From: Pseudomonadota bacterium | Lineage (GTDB): Bacteria > Pseudomonadota > Gammaproteobacteria > Arenicellales > UBA868 | Reading direction: 5' to 3' | Length of the DNA: 8,945 bases | Assembly: GCA_018661145.1 (NCBI GenBank) | Contig: JABJIU010000215.1 | Span: forward strand, 1-8,945 | Part shown: one piece after another, positions 1-7,227 of the stretch | Layout: the number at the start of each line of letters is the position of its first letter | Numbering within the stretch: position 1 is the first letter of the stretch | The notes under the pieces: model-generated | The model's input: only the letters and a program-made list of their open reading frames with translations | Told to the model about the DNA's origin: nothing | Databases searched by the model: none | Position numbers and translations under genes: made by a program

Positions 1-143
1 CGGGTCGCGCAAGGCACCGTACCCACCACGCTGTTGTCCCAGGGATTGAAGACCTCGATACGCTCATCCCGGTCGGTCTTCTCACCGCCAATTCGCAGCG
101 TTTCATGGATGGGAGTTTTGGTTATTGCGGCAACATCGTTCAT
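1..143 (-). CDS. phnY: Phosphonoacetaldehyde dehydrogenase PhnY, N-terminal fragment (cut by window edge)
   Basis: Only the first 47 codons are inside the window; the gene continues past position 1. The ATG at 143-141 overlaps the TGA of phnA in an ATGA arrangement and has a GGAGG ribosome binding site 7 bases upstream, so the start is secure. The visible residues include a stretch ending NPWDNSVVGTV, the typical N-terminal strand of the NAD(P)-dependent aldehyde dehydrogenase superfamily just before the Rossmann domain. The catalytic Cys and Glu lie outside the window. PhnY enzymes oxidise phosphonoacetaldehyde to phosphonoacetate in the cytoplasm, between PhnW and PhnA. The family call comes from the sequence. 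The specific substrate is inferred from the tight phnW-phnA context, since the fragment alone would fit any aldehyde dehydrogenase. The enzyme might also take the aldehyde made by the class III aminotransferase upstream. Confidence 0.85.
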   Translation of the reverse strand, partial: MNDVAAITKTPIHETLRIGGEKTDRDERIEVFNPWDNSVVGTVPCAT

Positions 144-1408
144 GAACTGCCCTCCAGAGCATGATTCAGCGTATGGCTGAAAATATCAAAGTTACGGCGA
201 CCTGTCGCACAAGCCTCCAGGCAACGATTGACGATAAAGGGCACCCGTTGCTCAGACACTCCCCCATGTGAACGCAGAGGATCCTTAAGACCCGACAGAT
301 CATGCTTCTCCGGAGCACTGCCCAGGACATAATCACGCGTGCTGATCACGACGAGGTCTCCAATCCGGTCGGCGGGAAGCCCGAAGACGTTGCAAGCCTC
401 GTTCCGTGTCAGAACAGTCTCAATGCCAGGTACACCATCGAAAGCAGCACGGGCGCAGGCATGATCCGGATGATTGTCCAGATAGACCGTGGCGAAACCG
501 CCGAGTGCGCCGTGGTGGACCACATAAGGGTCGGTGATAGGCAGGATCACCCTGAAATCAGTTAATCCAGCCTCTCCCAGTAAAGGCTCAAGATAAATCA
601 CGTTCGGTTCACCCGTCGGCGCATGCTTGGCTTTCATGCCATGGTCCGCGGTCAGAGCAATCGTGACACCCATCGCATCAAGCCTTGTCAGATACTGATC
701 CATCATCGCGTAAAAAGCATTGGCTACCGGGGTACCCGGAGCATGCTTGTGCTGTATGTAATCTGTGGTCGAGAGGTACATGATGTCGGGGCGCATCGAT
801 TTCATCAGCACAACGCCTGCCGCAAACACAAACTCTGACAGTTCTGCACTGTAAACATCAGGCACCGGCATGCCTACCCGGTCGACGATACCCTCAACAC
901 CATGCTCGGCCAGTGTGGCCTGGTCAGCGAGCTCAGAAGAGAAACACACCGCGCTTCCCCCCGCGATATCCAGCCCAACGCCCAGCAGTCGGCGCAGTTT
1001 GTCTTTTGCGGTGATCACCGCAACTTTGGCGCCTGCCTGATTGAATTCCGCCAAAATGGTGGGGGCACGCAGCAGCGACGGGTCATTCATCATGACCTCG
1101 ACGTCGTTATCCGTATCGTAATAGAAGTTACCGCAAATGCCATGCTCCGACGGTGGGACACCCGTTACGATGGACAGGTTATTCGGATTGGTAAAGCTCG
1201 GGACAACGCAATCCGCGTAACCAAAAGTCGCCTTTTCACGCAGAGATGCCAGGAACGGAGCTTGCCCCGCATCGATAGCACGCTCGATATAACCGCCCTG
1301 ATCCGACCCTTCCCCACCCGGCTCCGAACCATCAATACAAACCACCACCAGAGGCTGGCGTGGCCACGCATAGTCCCGCTGATTCACGGATATCATCTTG
1401 TTATTCAT
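140..1408 (-). CDS. phnA: Phosphonoacetate hydrolase PhnA
   Basis: This 422-residue protein belongs to the alkaline phosphatase superfamily and splits phosphonoacetate into acetate and phosphate, the C-P cleaving step of the PhnW-PhnY-PhnA pathway. The two-zinc site is complete: Asp26 (CIDGSEP), nucleophile Thr73 (PSFTNPNN), Asp216 and His220 (TTDYIQH), Asp255-His256 (TADHGMK) and His381 (RSHGG). The spacing matches the characterised Sinorhizobium meliloti enzyme as I remember it, apart from about eight extra residues after Asp26 (GGEGSDQG). The conserved block MMNDP...RAPTI and the VCFSSE segment also fit PhnA rather than generic phosphodiesterases. The ATG at 1408 is preceded by a weak purine-rich GAGAAG; a second Met at residue 5 is a less likely start. 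The gene lies 54 bases after phnW, overlaps phnY by 4 bases, and no signal peptide is seen, so it is cytoplasmic. Confidence 0.96.
   Translation of the reverse strand: MNNKMISVNQRDYAWPRQPLVVVCIDGSEPGGEGSDQGGYIERAIDAGQAPFLASLREKATFGYADCVVPSFTNPNNLSIVTGVPPSEHGICGNFYYDTDNDVEVMMNDPSLLRAPTILAEFNQAGAKVAVITAKDKLRRLLGVGLDIAGGSAVCFSSELADQATLAEHGVEGIVDRVGMPVPDVYSAELSEFVFAAGVVLMKSMRPDIMYLSTTDYIQHKHAPGTPVANAFYAMMDQYLTRLDAMGVTIALTADHGMKAKHAPTGEPNVIYLEPLLGEAGLTDFRVILPITDPYVVHHGALGGFATVYLDNHPDHACARAAFDGVPGIETVLTRNEACNVFGLPADRIGDLVVISTRDYVLGSAPEKHDLSGLKDPLRSHGGVSEQRVPFIVNRCLEACATGRRNFDIFSHTLNHALEGSS
151..155 (-). promoter_or_regulatory. Ribosome binding site of phnY inside phnA
   Basis: The minus strand reads GGAGG here, 7 bases before the phnY ATG at 143. 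It lies within the last codons of phnA, so phnY translation can initiate on its own as well as by coupling through the ATGA overlap. It fixes the phnY start. Confidence 0.75.
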
Positions 1409-1462
1409 TTTGATTCTGGTCTTCTCACTGCTGAAATGCGCACGCGGCGCAGGATACTATAA

Positions 1463-2599
1463 TCAGGCGACCGGACTTCCGGACGCAACGCCCATTTCAT
1501 CCATCACGACACGAACGGCTTCAAGCGCACCACGCATCTCGGTAACACCAAGGCGTCCGATACACCCCATTCGAAAACTTTCTGCGATGGTCAACTTGCC
1601 GGGATAGATAACATAGCCGCATTCACTCAGGCCGTCATAAAACCGCTGGAAGTCAAACCGACTGTCGACCGGCATTTTAAAGGTTACGATGATCGGCGCC
1701 TGAAGAGCATCCGGCAACAACGTCTCAAATCCCATCGCACGCATCCCTGAGACGAGCGCTTCGCAGTTCTCCCGGTAGCGACCGCCGCGACCCGCTACTG
1801 CGCCCTCGGCATCAAACTCTTTCAGAGCCTGGTCAAAGGCAAGGATGCAGTGCGTCGGCGGTGTAAAGCGCCATTGTCCATTCGCTTCCAGCCCCTGCCA
1901 CTGCTGGTAGAGGTCCAGACACAGACTATCCGAATTACCCTGGGTGGCTGTGAGGGCAGGTTCCGATGCCAGACAGAACCCCATTCCCGGCGCGCCCTCC
2001 AGACACTTATTGCTGGAAGCAACCAGAGCATCAAACTGAATATTGCGTGCTGAAATCGAGAGCGCTCCGAAGGCGCTCATGGAGTCGATCAGCAATGATC
2101 GACCTGCCGCAGCAACCGCCTCACCCACGTCTTCAATCGGGTTCAGGATCCCGGTTGTAGTCTCACAGTGCACAACAGCGACATGCGTAATCCCGGGAGC
2201 ACCCGCAAGGCGCTCGGCGACCTTGTTCGGATCTACCGGCTCATCCTCCGGCCACTGCAGAACCTCAGAGTCAATGCCGTGATACGCGCAGATAGACTGC
2301 ATCCGGGTGCCATAGGCGCCGTTGACCAGAATGAGCACTTTTCCCGACCGCGGTACAAAATTACTGAGCATCGCCTCAACCACAAAGGTGCCACTGCCCT
2401 GGAGCGGCACACACACGTGAGTGCCCTGTCCGTCAATAATCTCAACCAGGCGTTCGCGTACCCGGCGGTTAATTTCAATAAAGCGCAGATCGCGAGAGCC
2501 GTAGTCATGCAGCATCGCTTCCTTGACGGTACGCGACGTGGTCAGAGGTCCAGGGGTAAGCAGCCAGGGGTCCTGCACGGGCTTTTCAGGCTGAGTCAC
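1463..2599 (-). CDS. phnW: 2-aminoethylphosphonate:pyruvate aminotransferase PhnW
   Basis: This 378-residue PLP enzyme is of the usual PhnW length and belongs to the class V, fold-type I aminotransferases. It transfers the amino group of 2-aminoethylphosphonate to pyruvate, giving phosphonoacetaldehyde and L-alanine, the entry step for PhnY and PhnA downstream. The N-terminus carries LLTPGPLTTS, typical of the family, followed by HDYGSRD. The PLP pocket includes QGSGTFVVEAM (67-77), HCETTTG (144-150), Asp172 in IDSMSAFG, which pairs with the pyridine nitrogen, and the Schiff-base Lys198 in ASSNKCLEG. The C-terminal FRMGCIG (342-348) carries the expected substrate-binding Arg343. The start is a GTG at 2599, with a modest AAAGAGA motif about 7 bases upstream; no better ATG is in frame nearby, and the TPGP motif at residues 15-18 is at the expected distance. 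It lies 105 bases downstream of the class III aminotransferase. Confidence 0.96.
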   Translation of the reverse strand: MTQPEKPVQDPWLLTPGPLTTSRTVKEAMLHDYGSRDLRFIEINRRVRERLVEIIDGQGTHVCVPLQGSGTFVVEAMLSNFVPRSGKVLILVNGAYGTRMQSICAYHGIDSEVLQWPEDEPVDPNKVAERLAGAPGITHVAVVHCETTTGILNPIEDVGEAVAAAGRSLLIDSMSAFGALSISARNIQFDALVASSNKCLEGAPGMGFCLASEPALTATQGNSDSLCLDLYQQWQGLEANGQWRFTPPTHCILAFDQALKEFDAEGAVAGRGGRYRENCEALVSGMRAMGFETLLPDALQAPIIVTFKMPVDSRFDFQRFYDGLSECGYVIYPGKLTIAESFRMGCIGRLGVTEMRGALEAVRVVMDEMGVASGSPVA

Positions 2600-2704
2600 A
2601 ACTGAATCTCTTTATTGGCCTTTCAATCCTCATGCTCTTGCCATCGTCAATGTTCTGACAAATCACCGGTTGATCAATCATCCGCTGACCGCCGACTGAT
2701 ATCG
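2600..2704 (-). other. 105-base spacer before phnW with small palindromes
   Basis: No gene fits here. Two short perfect palindromes touch each other: ACCGGT at 2665-2670 and TTGATCAA at 2670-2677, within a run of ATCA/TGAT half-sites (2662-2680). They could be an operator, but they are short enough to arise by chance. A weak minus-strand TTGATC-17-AACATT could be a poor promoter. I see no convincing rho-independent terminator, so read-through from the aminotransferase gene is plausible. Confidence 0.25.
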
Positions 2705-4108
2705 CTAGCCGTGCCATAGATTTTCCCGTACCAGTTCATCCATCGTCGCCTCGATGCTTGCGCGCAGAATCCCGATCATTTCGTCAATCTGGTCCCGGTT
2801 GAGGATGAGCGGAGGCGACATCACATTAAGATGAGCGATCGGCCGGACGATCAACCCTCTTTCCTGGCAGTGTCGTGCAATCCGACCGCCGATCTCAACT
2901 TCCGGCGCGAAAAGCGCCTTGGTCTCTTTGTCCGCCACATTCTCGATACACATCATGAAGTGACTGCCGCGCACGTCACCGACAATAGGGTATTCGCCGA
3001 GCGTTTTGAGTTGCGATTCAAAATACGGCCCCACCTCACGAACATGCCCACAGATATCGTCGCGCTCCATGATCTCGATATTCTTGACCCCGGCCGCACA
3101 GACTACCGGATGGCCCGAATAGGTGAAGCCATGGGTAAACATGGCGCCTTCGGCCTGCGGCACGCTGATGACGTCGTAAATCTTCTCTGAAAGGATCGTT
3201 GCCGACAAAGGCAGATATCCCGAAGAAATACCCTTAGCGCAAGTGATGATGTCTGGCACAAAGTCAAAAACAGCCTCGGACGCAAAAAAGTGGCCCAGCC
3301 TGCCGAATCCTGTGACAACCTCATCGGAGATATAAAGCACATCGTACTTGTCACAGACCTCACGGGTCCGCCGGTGATAACCCACAGGCGGCACAATCAC
3401 GCCACCAGCACCCATAATTGGCTCAGCGATAAAGCACGCCACATTTTCGGGGCCGAGTTCCAGAATTTTGTCTTCAAGATCGCTGACCGTCTGATCACAG
3501 AAAGCTTCCTCGCTCATGCCATCGGGACGGCGGTAAGTATTCGGCGACGGAATGTGATGCACCAGGTCCGGCGCCAGATCAAATCCCTGATGATCAAAGG
3601 TCACACCGGTCATCGACATGGCAAGATAAGTGCTGCCATGGTAGCCGTCGGTCCGGGCTATGATTTTCTTCTTATTGGGTTGGCCCAGACGGTTGAAGTA
3701 ATAATGGATGATTCGGATAGCGGAATCATTCGCCATCGATCCACCAGTACCCAAAAACACATGATTCAAAGATCCCGGGGTCAGTTCGGCCAGTTTGGCC
3801 GCCAGGGTTGCCGCAGGCGGTGTAGTTAAATGGTTAAAGGTCGAGTAATAGGGAATCTGCCGTACCTGATCAGCAATCGCTTCGGCCATCTCATCGTTGC
3901 CGTAACCAATATTGACACACCAAAGACCGCCAATGCCATCCATAAACCGGTTGCCATCTGAATCAAAGACATAAGCACCGTCGGAATGCGACATCACCAG
4001 TGATCCCTCGTCTTTAAACGAGGAAAAATCTGTCCAAGGATGAATATTGTGATCGCGGTCTTTTTCCCAGAGCGCTTTGGTATCGTATTTCTTGGGGGGT
4101 GCTGACAT
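2705..4108 (-). CDS. Class III (omega-type) PLP-dependent aminotransferase
   Basis: This 467-residue fold-type I PLP enzyme resembles putrescine- and diamine-type omega-aminotransferases (SpuC-like), which move a terminal amino group to pyruvate or 2-oxoglutarate and leave an aldehyde. Visible marks are GLWCVNIGYG (61-70) near the substrate tunnel, GGS (122-124) for the PLP phosphate, GYHG (155-158) with a Tyr that stacks on PLP, Asp262 in ISDEVVTGFGR, the Schiff-base Lys292 in CAKGISSGYLP, Thr329 in HGFTYSGHP, and Arg422 in LIVRP, the position of the mobile carboxylate-binding Arg. The usual GSEAND motif reads GSMAND. A GAGGAG site 6 bases upstream supports the ATG at 4108. The neighbouring acetylpolyamine amidohydrolase points to a freed polyamine or diamine end as substrate. 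Because phnW follows, a PbfA-like lyase acting on 1-hydroxy-2-aminoethylphosphonate is an alternative; the sequence does not settle it. Family is certain, substrate is not. Confidence 0.92.
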   Translation of the reverse strand: MSAPPKKYDTKALWEKDRDHNIHPWTDFSSFKDEGSLVMSHSDGAYVFDSDGNRFMDGIGGLWCVNIGYGNDEMAEAIADQVRQIPYYSTFNHLTTPPAATLAAKLAELTPGSLNHVFLGTGGSMANDSAIRIIHYYFNRLGQPNKKKIIARTDGYHGSTYLAMSMTGVTFDHQGFDLAPDLVHHIPSPNTYRRPDGMSEEAFCDQTVSDLEDKILELGPENVACFIAEPIMGAGGVIVPPVGYHRRTREVCDKYDVLYISDEVVTGFGRLGHFFASEAVFDFVPDIITCAKGISSGYLPLSATILSEKIYDVISVPQAEGAMFTHGFTYSGHPVVCAAGVKNIEIMERDDICGHVREVGPYFESQLKTLGEYPIVGDVRGSHFMMCIENVADKETKALFAPEVEIGGRIARHCQERGLIVRPIAHLNVMSPPLILNRDQIDEMIGILRASIEATMDELVRENLWHG

Positions 4109-4114
4109 TACTTT

Positions 4115-4120
4115 CTCCTC
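4115..4120 (-). promoter_or_regulatory. Strong ribosome binding site of the class III aminotransferase
   Basis: The minus strand reads GAGGAG, 6 bases before the ATG at 4108. It is among the strongest Shine-Dalgarno sequences in the window and fixes the start. It suggests independent, efficient initiation, unlike the coupled genes further upstream. Confidence 0.75.
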
Positions 4121-4178
4121 TTGAATATTCGGACGCCGCGATATTGCCTATGCGCTAATCCATCGGGCCAACCCGGCG

Positions 4179-4208
4179 TTTATATCTCAAAGCCCTTCAG
4201 TACGTTAA
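4179..4208 (-). promoter_or_regulatory. Possible internal sigma70-type promoter for aminotransferase-phnWAY
   Basis: In the 127-base gap (4109-4235) the minus strand carries TTAACG (4208-4203), 18 bases, then TATAAA (4184-4179). These match the -35 and -10 consensus at 4 of 6 and 5 of 6 positions. The -10 lies about 70 bases before the aminotransferase start, leaving an ordinary leader. The rest of the gap holds only a 4-bp CGGG/CCCG hairpin with no T run. If active, the aminotransferase and phnW-phnA-phnY could be expressed apart from the upstream hydrolase genes. Such matches also occur by chance. Confidence 0.35.
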
Positions 4209-4235
4209 CTGCTCCACTAAAGTCGATGCACCAAG

Positions 4236-4940
4236 CTAAAGGATCTGCATATCTTTTGCGGTAGTTCCTGATGCTGTAGCTTCAGCATAGGTTTCATATG
4301 CCTTAATGTGATAATCGCCACCTTTTTCAGTCTGTTGCACACTCGGCAACGCTTTCATCGCCTCAAGCCATGAATGTATCTTCACGCAATCATCAGGTAT
4401 TTCAATATCTCGATAGCGCTTCAGAACATTAAACCGCTCAAAGTGGGGATACATCGCAATATCAACCAGGGACACCTTACTGCCGAACCAGAAGGGGCCT
4501 GTCTCGCACCCGGGGAAACCAGCCCGCTCCAGATGGCATAAAGCATCAATCATCCTAAGTTTTAATTCTGTCTGTGTTTGCGCATCCTGAGCAAGCAGGA
4601 CTTTGTAAAACAGGGGTACGATCCGAGAATTGTCAAAATCAATCCATATTCGAGCATGCGCCCGCTGCTGCGGAGACTTGGGGAGTAGATTAGGTTCGGG
4701 TGCTATCTCATCCAAGTACTCGTTAATCACCGTCGACTCATAGATTGCGGTGTCGCCGTGCAAGAGAACAGGCACCTTGCTGTAGGGAGAGACATTGGTA
4801 AACCAGTCCGGTTTGTTATCGAGATTGATTTCTACCAACTCAAACGACAGTTCCTTTTCCAATAGTACAAGGCGGCTGCGCTGGGCAAAAGGGCAAACTT
4901 CCGCACTGACTAGCTGAATCTGACTTGTTGCTTCTCCCAT
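4236..4940 (-). CDS. Glutathione S-transferase family protein, Cys-type (omega-like)
   Basis: This 234-residue protein has the two-domain GST layout. The N-terminal thioredoxin-like domain carries Cys16 in EVCPFAQRSRL, the catalytic-cysteine motif of omega-like GSTs; Val56-Pro57 (SKVPVLL), the cis-proline loop; and Glu68-Ser69 (YESTVINEYLDE), which hold the glutamyl part of glutathione. The helical C-terminal domain has the SLVDIAMYP capping motif (157-165). Cys-type GSTs usually do glutathione-dependent reductions or thiol transfers rather than conjugation. I chose the ATG at 4940 because an AAGG sits 10 bases upstream; an in-frame GTG two codons earlier (4946) would leave only 4 bases. It lies 20 bases after the amidohydrolase gene. 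Its G+C is about 48% by hand count, lower than the sampled parts of its neighbours (about 61% upstream, 52% downstream). Its role in the pathway is not evident: possibly handling a reactive aldehyde or a thiol adduct. Confidence 0.88.
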   Translation of the reverse strand: MGEATSQIQLVSAEVCPFAQRSRLVLLEKELSFELVEINLDNKPDWFTNVSPYSKVPVLLHGDTAIYESTVINEYLDEIAPEPNLLPKSPQQRAHARIWIDFDNSRIVPLFYKVLLAQDAQTQTELKLRMIDALCHLERAGFPGCETGPFWFGSKVSLVDIAMYPHFERFNVLKRYRDIEIPDDCVKIHSWLEAMKALPSVQQTEKGGDYHIKAYETYAEATASGTTAKDMQIL

Positions 4941-4960
4941 GATCACTCAGCCTTGAGCAC

Positions 4961-5986
4961 CTAATTCTCAAAACCGTTAAGGACATTCACTACGTTCAGA
5001 CCGACTTCTCCAATATCGTATCCACCCTCCATGACAAACAGGGTCGGAATCCCCAACGCACCGATGAGTTGACCCGTCGTCAGATAGTCGGGTGTGGTCA
5101 ACTTGAAGAAACTGATGGGGTCGTGTTCAAAGGTATCGACCCCCAGAGACACCACCAGATGCCGCGGCGAAAATTCCCGGATATGGCGTAACGCATCATC
5201 CAGTGCTTCGCTCCATCGACTGAACGGCGTCCCAGGAGGCATTGGATAATTACGGTTAAAGCCCATGCCTGCGCCCAGACCCGCCTCATCAGCATAACCC
5301 AGAAAATGCGGGAAGGCATCTTCGGGATCACCGTGCAATGAACAGAAAAGCACGTCATCGCGCTCATAGAAAATGTCCTGGGTGCCGTTTCCGTGGTGAA
5401 AATCAACATCCAGGATAGCTACTCGTTCTGCGCCATCATCGAGCAGATACTGGGCTGCGATCGCCGCATTATTAAGAAAGCAGTATCCGCCGAACATATC
5501 GCGTGCCGCGTGATGCCCCGGCGGCCGACAAAGCGAAAAGATTCCCGGCTCTCCGTCAGCCAACGCCCGGGCCCCGGTCAGAGCTACATCTTTGGACGAA
5601 AGCGCCGCCTCCCAGGTGCCTTCCGTGATGGAGGTTTCGGCAGCGAGCGCGTAGTAGCCCAATTTGCCTTCGATAAAACGTGGCGCCCGGCACTGCATCC
5701 GCCTTGCCGGCCAAACAGATGCCATCGCCTCACCAGCATAGCCCGTTTGTCGCCACTCCTCCCAGGCATTCTCCAGGAAGGTCACAAAATTGGCGTCATG
5801 TATCCGGAGTACCGGATCTAGGGAAAATGTTTCGGGCGCTTCAACAGGTCCGAGCTCTGAGGCACGAACCGCCTCGACGACCATGTCGGCACGGGAGGGG
5901 CGCTCGAAGGGTTGCACCAGTTCGCCGCCATATAACTCTGTTTTCGCATCGCGCAGTCGGTGCTGTTCGCTGAATATCGTCTTCAT
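4961..5986 (-). CDS. aphA: Acetylpolyamine amidohydrolase (histone-deacetylase fold)
   Basis: This 341-residue zinc hydrolase removes the acetyl group from N-acetylated polyamines such as acetylputrescine and acetylspermidine, freeing the amine. It appears collinear with the Mycoplana ramosa enzyme as I remember it, with the same length and residue numbers: His158-His159 (RPPGHHA) for catalysis, Asp195, His197 and Asp284 as zinc ligands (ILDVDFHHGNG and SLGVDTFEHDP), and Tyr323 (MEGGYD). The acidic residues linked to polyamine binding in that enzyme, Glu17, Glu106 and Glu117, are all in place, as is the TELYGGELV loop involved in dimer formation. This favours a cationic polyamine substrate over histone-like or acetoin substrates. 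The ATG at 5986 has AGGAAG directly before it, unusually close, but the N-terminus MKTIFSEQHRLRDAKTELYG matches the family start. It follows argE by 35 bases. The symbol is by analogy with Pseudomonas aphA. Confidence 0.93.
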   Translation of the reverse strand: MKTIFSEQHRLRDAKTELYGGELVQPFERPSRADMVVEAVRASELGPVEAPETFSLDPVLRIHDANFVTFLENAWEEWRQTGYAGEAMASVWPARRMQCRAPRFIEGKLGYYALAAETSITEGTWEAALSSKDVALTGARALADGEPGIFSLCRPPGHHAARDMFGGYCFLNNAAIAAQYLLDDGAERVAILDVDFHHGNGTQDIFYERDDVLFCSLHGDPEDAFPHFLGYADEAGLGAGMGFNRNYPMPPGTPFSRWSEALDDALRHIREFSPRHLVVSLGVDTFEHDPISFFKLTTPDYLTTGQLIGALGIPTLFVMEGGYDIGEVGLNVVNVLNGFEN

Positions 5987-6021
5987 CTTCCTGTCGTTGG
6001 TATTCGCTTAATCGCGTTGTT

Positions 6022-7227
6022 TCAATGTTGCAGACCTTCGGTCTGCAGGTGTGCCACCAGTCGGCCGATAAACCGCCAGCACTGCATGAGCTGGGCCTCC
6101 TCCACGTACTCATCCGGCCGGTGTGCCTGCAGAATACTTCCCGGACCACAGACCACGCAAGGGATCTTGACCTGGTCTCCAAATAGACCAGCTTCCGACC
6201 CGAAACTGATCTTCTGTGGATCATCGGCATCCTCCAGTAACATCTGGACGAAGCGGACCACCGGCGCGTCGGCGGGGGTATTGAGTCCCGGATAGGCCGC
6301 AAGAGTCTCGAAAACGATCGAGGTGTCCGGATCAACGGCATGCATCCCGGGCAACAGTTCGTTTTCGACATAGGCTGCAATCTGCTGAAAGTAGTAGTCA
6401 GCCTTCTCCTCCGGCAGGTGCCGGACCTCAAAACCGAATTCGCAGGCGTCCGGCACAATATTGAGAGCACGGCCACCCTCGATGGGCCCAATATGCAGGG
6501 TACTGTGCGGCACCCGATAGCCCTCGTCGATCGGTCCGTGTTCGCGTATTTGTCCATAGACACGACGAATATGGGCGATGAGTTCTGCCGCCATCTCTAC
6601 CGCGTTAACGCCTTCTACGGGGTAAGCCGAGTGTGCGGCACGGCCCCGAATACTGACACGCCAACTGTGTTTACCCTTATGCGCGTTGATCACCTTCATC
6701 ATTGTGGGTTCGCCGATGATTCCCATGGCCGGTTTAACGGGGTGATCGCTCAGTACATCGAGAAGCCGTCTCACACCGATGCACCCAATCTCCTCATCGT
6801 AGGAGAGCGCCAAATGCACCGGGGCCAACAGCGGCTTTTCCATCATCTGCGGGATTCTGGCGAGCGCGCAGGCGATAAACCCCTTCATATCCGCGGTTCC
6901 CCGGCCATATAGTGCGCCGGCATTGGCAGTCATAACGAAGGGATCCGTAGACCAGTCCTGTCCGTCAACCGGCACGACATCTGTATGGCCTGACAGCATG
7001 ACGCCGGAACGATCTTCGGGTCCTACCGTCGCATAAAGATTAGCCTTGGACCCGGTTTCGTCGTGAACCAGAAGGCTTTCGATGCCAAAACCAGATAGAT
7101 AGTCCTTTACCCAGGCGATCAACTCCAGATTGGAATTGCGGCTGGTGGTATCAAATGCAATCAACCGCTCCAGCAGTTTATACAGCGTAGAGTCCGACGT
7201 CGGATCGTTGCTGTCAGAAACGCTCAC
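6022..7227 (-). CDS. argE: ArgE-like M20 family N-acyl-amino-acid deacylase
   Basis: This 401-residue dizinc amidohydrolase of the ArgE/DapE (M20) family removes an acyl group from an N-alpha-acylated amino acid; the type reaction is N-acetylornithine to ornithine. The metal and catalytic residues are present: His81 and catalytic Asp83 (SGHTDVVP), bridging Asp113 (GTADMKG), general base Glu145 with Glu146 (SYDEEIGC), Glu173 (GEPT) and His369 (AHRPDEYV). The lid domain runs from about 187 to 300, including GRAAHSAYP. The GTG at 7227 overlaps the stop of the DUF1028 gene (GTGA) and no early in-frame Met competes. Its placement with an amidohydrolase, an oxygenase and an aminotransferase, rather than arginine-biosynthesis genes, suggests a catabolic paralogue that deacylates an ornithine-, diaminobutyrate- or similar N-acyl compound. 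The symbol marks family resemblance, not proven substrate. Confidence 0.9.
   Translation of the reverse strand: MSVSDSNDPTSDSTLYKLLERLIAFDTTSRNSNLELIAWVKDYLSGFGIESLLVHDETGSKANLYATVGPEDRSGVMLSGHTDVVPVDGQDWSTDPFVMTANAGALYGRGTADMKGFIACALARIPQMMEKPLLAPVHLALSYDEEIGCIGVRRLLDVLSDHPVKPAMGIIGEPTMMKVINAHKGKHSWRVSIRGRAAHSAYPVEGVNAVEMAAELIAHIRRVYGQIREHGPIDEGYRVPHSTLHIGPIEGGRALNIVPDACEFGFEVRHLPEEKADYYFQQIAAYVENELLPGMHAVDPDTSIVFETLAAYPGLNTPADAPVVRFVQMLLEDADDPQKISFGSEAGLFGDQVKIPCVVCGPGSILQAHRPDEYVEEAQLMQCWRFIGRLVAHLQTEGLQH

Noticed and set aside
1437..1451. Perfect 5-bp hairpin (TGCGC, loop ACGCG, GCGCA) between phnW and phnA as a possible terminator
   Set aside because: The stem is only 5 bp and on the transcribed strand it is followed by TTTCAG, not a T run; phnA lies 54 bases downstream of phnW and must be co-expressed with it. 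At most a minor intercistronic structure.
902..1462. A 186-codon plus-strand open frame antisense to phnA
   Set aside because: It mirrors the coding frame of phnA, whose active-site motifs are complete; its translation shows no recognisable domain.
3290..3829. A 179-codon plus-strand open frame antisense to the class III aminotransferase
   Set aside because: Lies wholly inside a strongly supported gene and shows no motif; treated as a chance open frame.
4961..5986. Acetoin-utilisation protein AcuC or a histone deacetylase
   Set aside because: Length, numbering of active-site residues and the TELYGGELV loop with Glu17/106/117 match acetylpolyamine amidohydrolase instead.
5841..6563. A 240-codon minus-strand open frame spanning the argE 3' end and the amidohydrolase 5' end
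   Set aside because: It overlaps two well-supported genes in another frame, is rich in Arg/Ser/Thr with no family motif, and has no ribosome binding site of its own.
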